Shown: one piece after another, positions 5,722-7,274 of the stretch
Position numbering within the stretch: position 1 is the first letter of the stretch
Layout: each line of letters opens with the position of its first letter
Source: Alphaproteobacteria bacterium
Lineage (GTDB): Bacteria > Pseudomonadota > Alphaproteobacteria > Rhizobiales > Devosiaceae
Length of the DNA stretch: 7,274 nt
Assembly: GCA_013152625.1 (NCBI GenBank)
Contig: JAADFY010000059.1
Coordinates: 703-7,976 of the forward strand
Direction: 5' to 3'
Position numbers and translations under genes: made by a program
Notes under the pieces: model-generated
What the model was told of the DNA's origin: nothing
What the model saw: the letters and a program-made list of their open reading frames with translations, nothing else
Database searches by the model: none

Positions 5722-6834
5722 GTGGCCTTTTCCGAACTGGGCCGGTTTTTTCGCCTCTCGGGCACGCGCCAGTTCTCCCACGAACTGCTTTTGTCCATGC
5801 CCCCCGAGGCCGCCCATGCCGCGACCATCGCCGCGCTTCGCATGGGGGCTGTGCCAAAACCGGCCCGGCCGGACCCGGAAAATCTCGGCCTGGAGCTGGC
5901 CGGCCTGGGGTTGCCCAATCCCCTGGGGATGGCCGCCGGGTTCGACAAGAACGCCCAGGTCGGCCATGCCCTGTGTCAGTTGGGGTTCGGTTTTGCCGAG
6001 GTCGGCACCGTCACGCCGCTTCCCCAGGCTGGCAACGCCAAACCAAGGGTGTTCCGGCTTGAAGGGGCAGGGGCGATCATCAACCGCATGGGATTTAACA
6101 GCGCTGGCCATGAACCGGCCATGGCCCGGCTTGACAGGCCACGGCCCGGCGCCACCATCGGCGTAAATATCGGCGCCAACAAAAATAGCGATGATTTTGT
6201 TGCCGATTATGTGCAAGGCGTGAGAAACTTCGCTCCCTTGGCCGACTATATTGCCCTGAATGTGTCTTCGCCGAACACTAAAGGGCTGCGCGATTTACAG
6301 TCCGGTGAGGCACTAAAGCGCCTGCTGGGCGAGGTGCTGGCCGAGCGGGCCCGGGCCCCGTTCCGGGTGCCGGTGTTCCTCAAACTGGCCCCGGATCTTG
6401 ACGAGGCCGGGTTGGACGAGATCGCGGCTGAAATCGGCGCGGTCGATCTTGACGGGTTGATTATTTCCAACACCACCTTGTCCCGAACCGGAGTCGAGCG
6501 GTTCAAACGTTCCGCCGAGGCGGGCGGTCTGTCTGGCGCGCCCCTGTTTAATCTTGCAACAAGGCGGCTGGCCCAGATGCGCCTGCGGGTTGGCGAAAAA
6601 TTCCCCATCATTGGCGTTGGCGGCATTCATGACGGGCCGACAGCGTTGGCCAAGCTGGCCGCCGGGGCGGATGCGATACAGTTGTACACCGGGCTGGTCT
6701 TTGGCGGTTTTGAATTGATCACCGAGATCAAAACCGCCATTTCCGAAGCCATAACAAACGCGGGCGGGACCGGACCGGGGGTGCTGGTGGGCACCGAAAC
6801 AAAGGATTGGGCGGCGGGAAAAGCGGAACTTTGA
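5722..6834 (+). CDS. pyrD: Dihydroorotate dehydrogenase (quinone), class 2
   Basis: PyrD oxidises dihydroorotate to orotate, the fourth step of pyrimidine synthesis, passing electrons via FMN to membrane quinones. The 370-residue protein begins with the amphipathic helical region of class 2 enzymes (about 5-40), which docks on the inner membrane. FMN and substrate motifs follow in order: AAGFDKN (71-77), GTVTPLPQAGN (95-105), NRMGFN (121-126), NIGANK (149-154), LNVSSPNTKGLR (179-190, including the catalytic-base serine), LKLAPD (220-225), NTT (250-252), GGLSGAPL (268-275), GVGGI (298-302) and LYTG (321-324). A serine as base, not the cysteine of class 1, confirms class 2. GTG 5722 has GAGGGG at seven bases; ATG 5677 would overlap DUF952 by 44 bases and add atypical residues. 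Length is normal. It converges on the MATE gene after 60 bp. Confidence 0.97.
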   Translation: MAFSELGRFFRLSGTRQFSHELLLSMPPEAAHAATIAALRMGAVPKPARPDPENLGLELAGLGLPNPLGMAAGFDKNAQVGHALCQLGFGFAEVGTVTPLPQAGNAKPRVFRLEGAGAIINRMGFNSAGHEPAMARLDRPRPGATIGVNIGANKNSDDFVADYVQGVRNFAPLADYIALNVSSPNTKGLRDLQSGEALKRLLGEVLAERARAPFRVPVFLKLAPDLDEAGLDEIAAEIGAVDLDGLIISNTTLSRTGVERFKRSAEAGGLSGAPLFNLATRRLAQMRLRVGEKFPIIGVGGIHDGPTALAKLAAGADAIQLYTGLVFGGFELITEIKTAISEAITNAGGTGPGVLVGTETKDWAAGKAEL

Positions 6835-6894
6835 TCGCGTCGTGACACATGCGCTTCGGCCCGTGAGACAAAAAAGAGAACCCCCCCGGTGAGC
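6835..6894. other. Short convergent intergenic region between pyrD and the MATE gene
   Basis: The 60 bp hold a run of six A (6870-6875) and a run of seven C (6881-6887). Read on the minus strand these form a G-run followed by T6 just past the MATE stop. I see no stable stem before the T-run, so no intrinsic terminator is called. Confidence 0.4.
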
Positions 6895-7274
6895 CTAGTA
6901 AAACAGCCGCTGCTTGGCGCGGTTCACCGCCACCCAGAATATTACCGCCCGGGCGATGAAAAAGATGTGTATGGCCGCCCACAGGCCGCTGACCCCGAAA
7001 ATCGGCTCCAGTATCAGTGCTGCCACTAGAAATATCGCCGCTGCGGCCACCATGCCGTTGCGAATGATGGTGCCAAGGGTCGCACCCTGCATGACCCCGT
7101 CGAGGACGAACGGGATGACCCCGGTAAAGGCGGTAAGCGCCGCTGCGAACATAAAAAGTCGCGCTTCAGCCCGAATATCGGCGTTGGTTGTCATGAAGTC
7201 GATAAGAAGCGGCCCCGCGGCCAGCCAGAATAAAAACAGCGCGAACCCGATCCCCAGCCCCCATAAAAGCGTAA
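6895..7274 (-). CDS. MATE-family efflux transporter, C-terminal part (5' end outside window)
   Basis: The minus-strand frame is open from the right edge to a TAG at 6897-6895 and gives the last 126 residues. It shows four hydrophobic segments separated by short loops: 'LLWGLGIGFALFLFWLAAG', 'LFMFAAALTAFTGVIPFVLDG', 'GMVAAAAIFLVAALILEPIFG' and 'LWAAIHIFFIARAVIFWVAV'. The pattern 'F.LDGVMQGATLGTIIRN' between the second and third is typical of DinF-type MATE proteins (compare 'DG(I/V)F.GAT...RN'). MATE transporters export drugs or metabolites across the inner membrane using Na+ or H+ gradients. A methionine at 7194 is internal, since the frame and homology run on past it to the edge. The tail is complete; substrate and coupling ion cannot be told. 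The gene is probably not linked to pyrD, which it faces. Confidence 0.85.
   Translation of the reverse strand, partial: TLLWGLGIGFALFLFWLAAGPLLIDFMTTNADIRAEARLFMFAAALTAFTGVIPFVLDGVMQGATLGTIIRNGMVAAAAIFLVAALILEPIFGVSGLWAAIHIFFIARAVIFWVAVNRAKQRLFY

Noticed and set aside
5659..6216. Minus-strand 185-codon frame over pyrD
   Set aside because: It lies wholly opposite clear PyrD and DUF952 coding sequence and has no recognisable domain.
6846..6875. Possible intrinsic terminator for pyrD before the A-run
   Set aside because: Only CAC/GTG can pair, with mismatches inside, and the run after it is A rather than T on the pyrD strand.

Overview
The window looks like an ordinary chromosomal stretch of an alphaproteobacterium, most likely of the order Hyphomicrobiales (Rhizobiales). 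Three things point there: a class I (LysK-type) lysyl-tRNA synthetase, a class 2 PyrD preceded by a DUF952 gene, and an intergenic palindrome of the kind common in that order. Most genes are GC-rich (one counted 60-base line of pyrD is 44/60 G+C). The acetyltransferase gene near 1.2-1.7 kb is much more AT-rich (26/60 and 23/60 in two counted lines). No RNA gene, CRISPR array, transposase or phage structural gene is visible.

Layout. Positions 1-63 hold the last 20 codons of a gene that resembles a polar amino acid ABC transporter substrate-binding protein. A two-part palindromic element (65-166) follows. A fatty acid hydroxylase / sterol desaturase family gene lies on the minus strand (179-991). 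It diverges from a low-GC GNAT acetyltransferase gene (1189-1674, plus). A GFA-family zinc protein (1760-2152) and a TerB-like protein (2281-2685) are both on the minus strand. TerB diverges from lysK (2873-4498, plus). lysK converges on an HTH-S24 repressor-like gene (4527-5156, minus). That regulator diverges from a tight two-gene unit, DUF952 (5361-5720) and pyrD (5722-6834). The window ends inside a MATE-family transporter gene on the minus strand (6895-7274, 5' part missing).

How the genes relate. The only clear operon is DUF952-pyrD: one base separates the stop from a GTG start with a strong ribosome binding site, so translational coupling is likely. PyrD makes orotate for pyrimidine synthesis at the membrane. 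The S24 regulator has the Ser/Lys pair of self-cleaving LexA/CI-type repressors. The region between it and DUF952 carries two tandem operator-like 14-mers spaced 18 bp, just downstream of its own putative promoter, with two weaker related sites nearer DUF952. This divergent control region is the most interesting part of the window. I found no convincing undescribed multi-gene system; the remaining findings are small-scale features.
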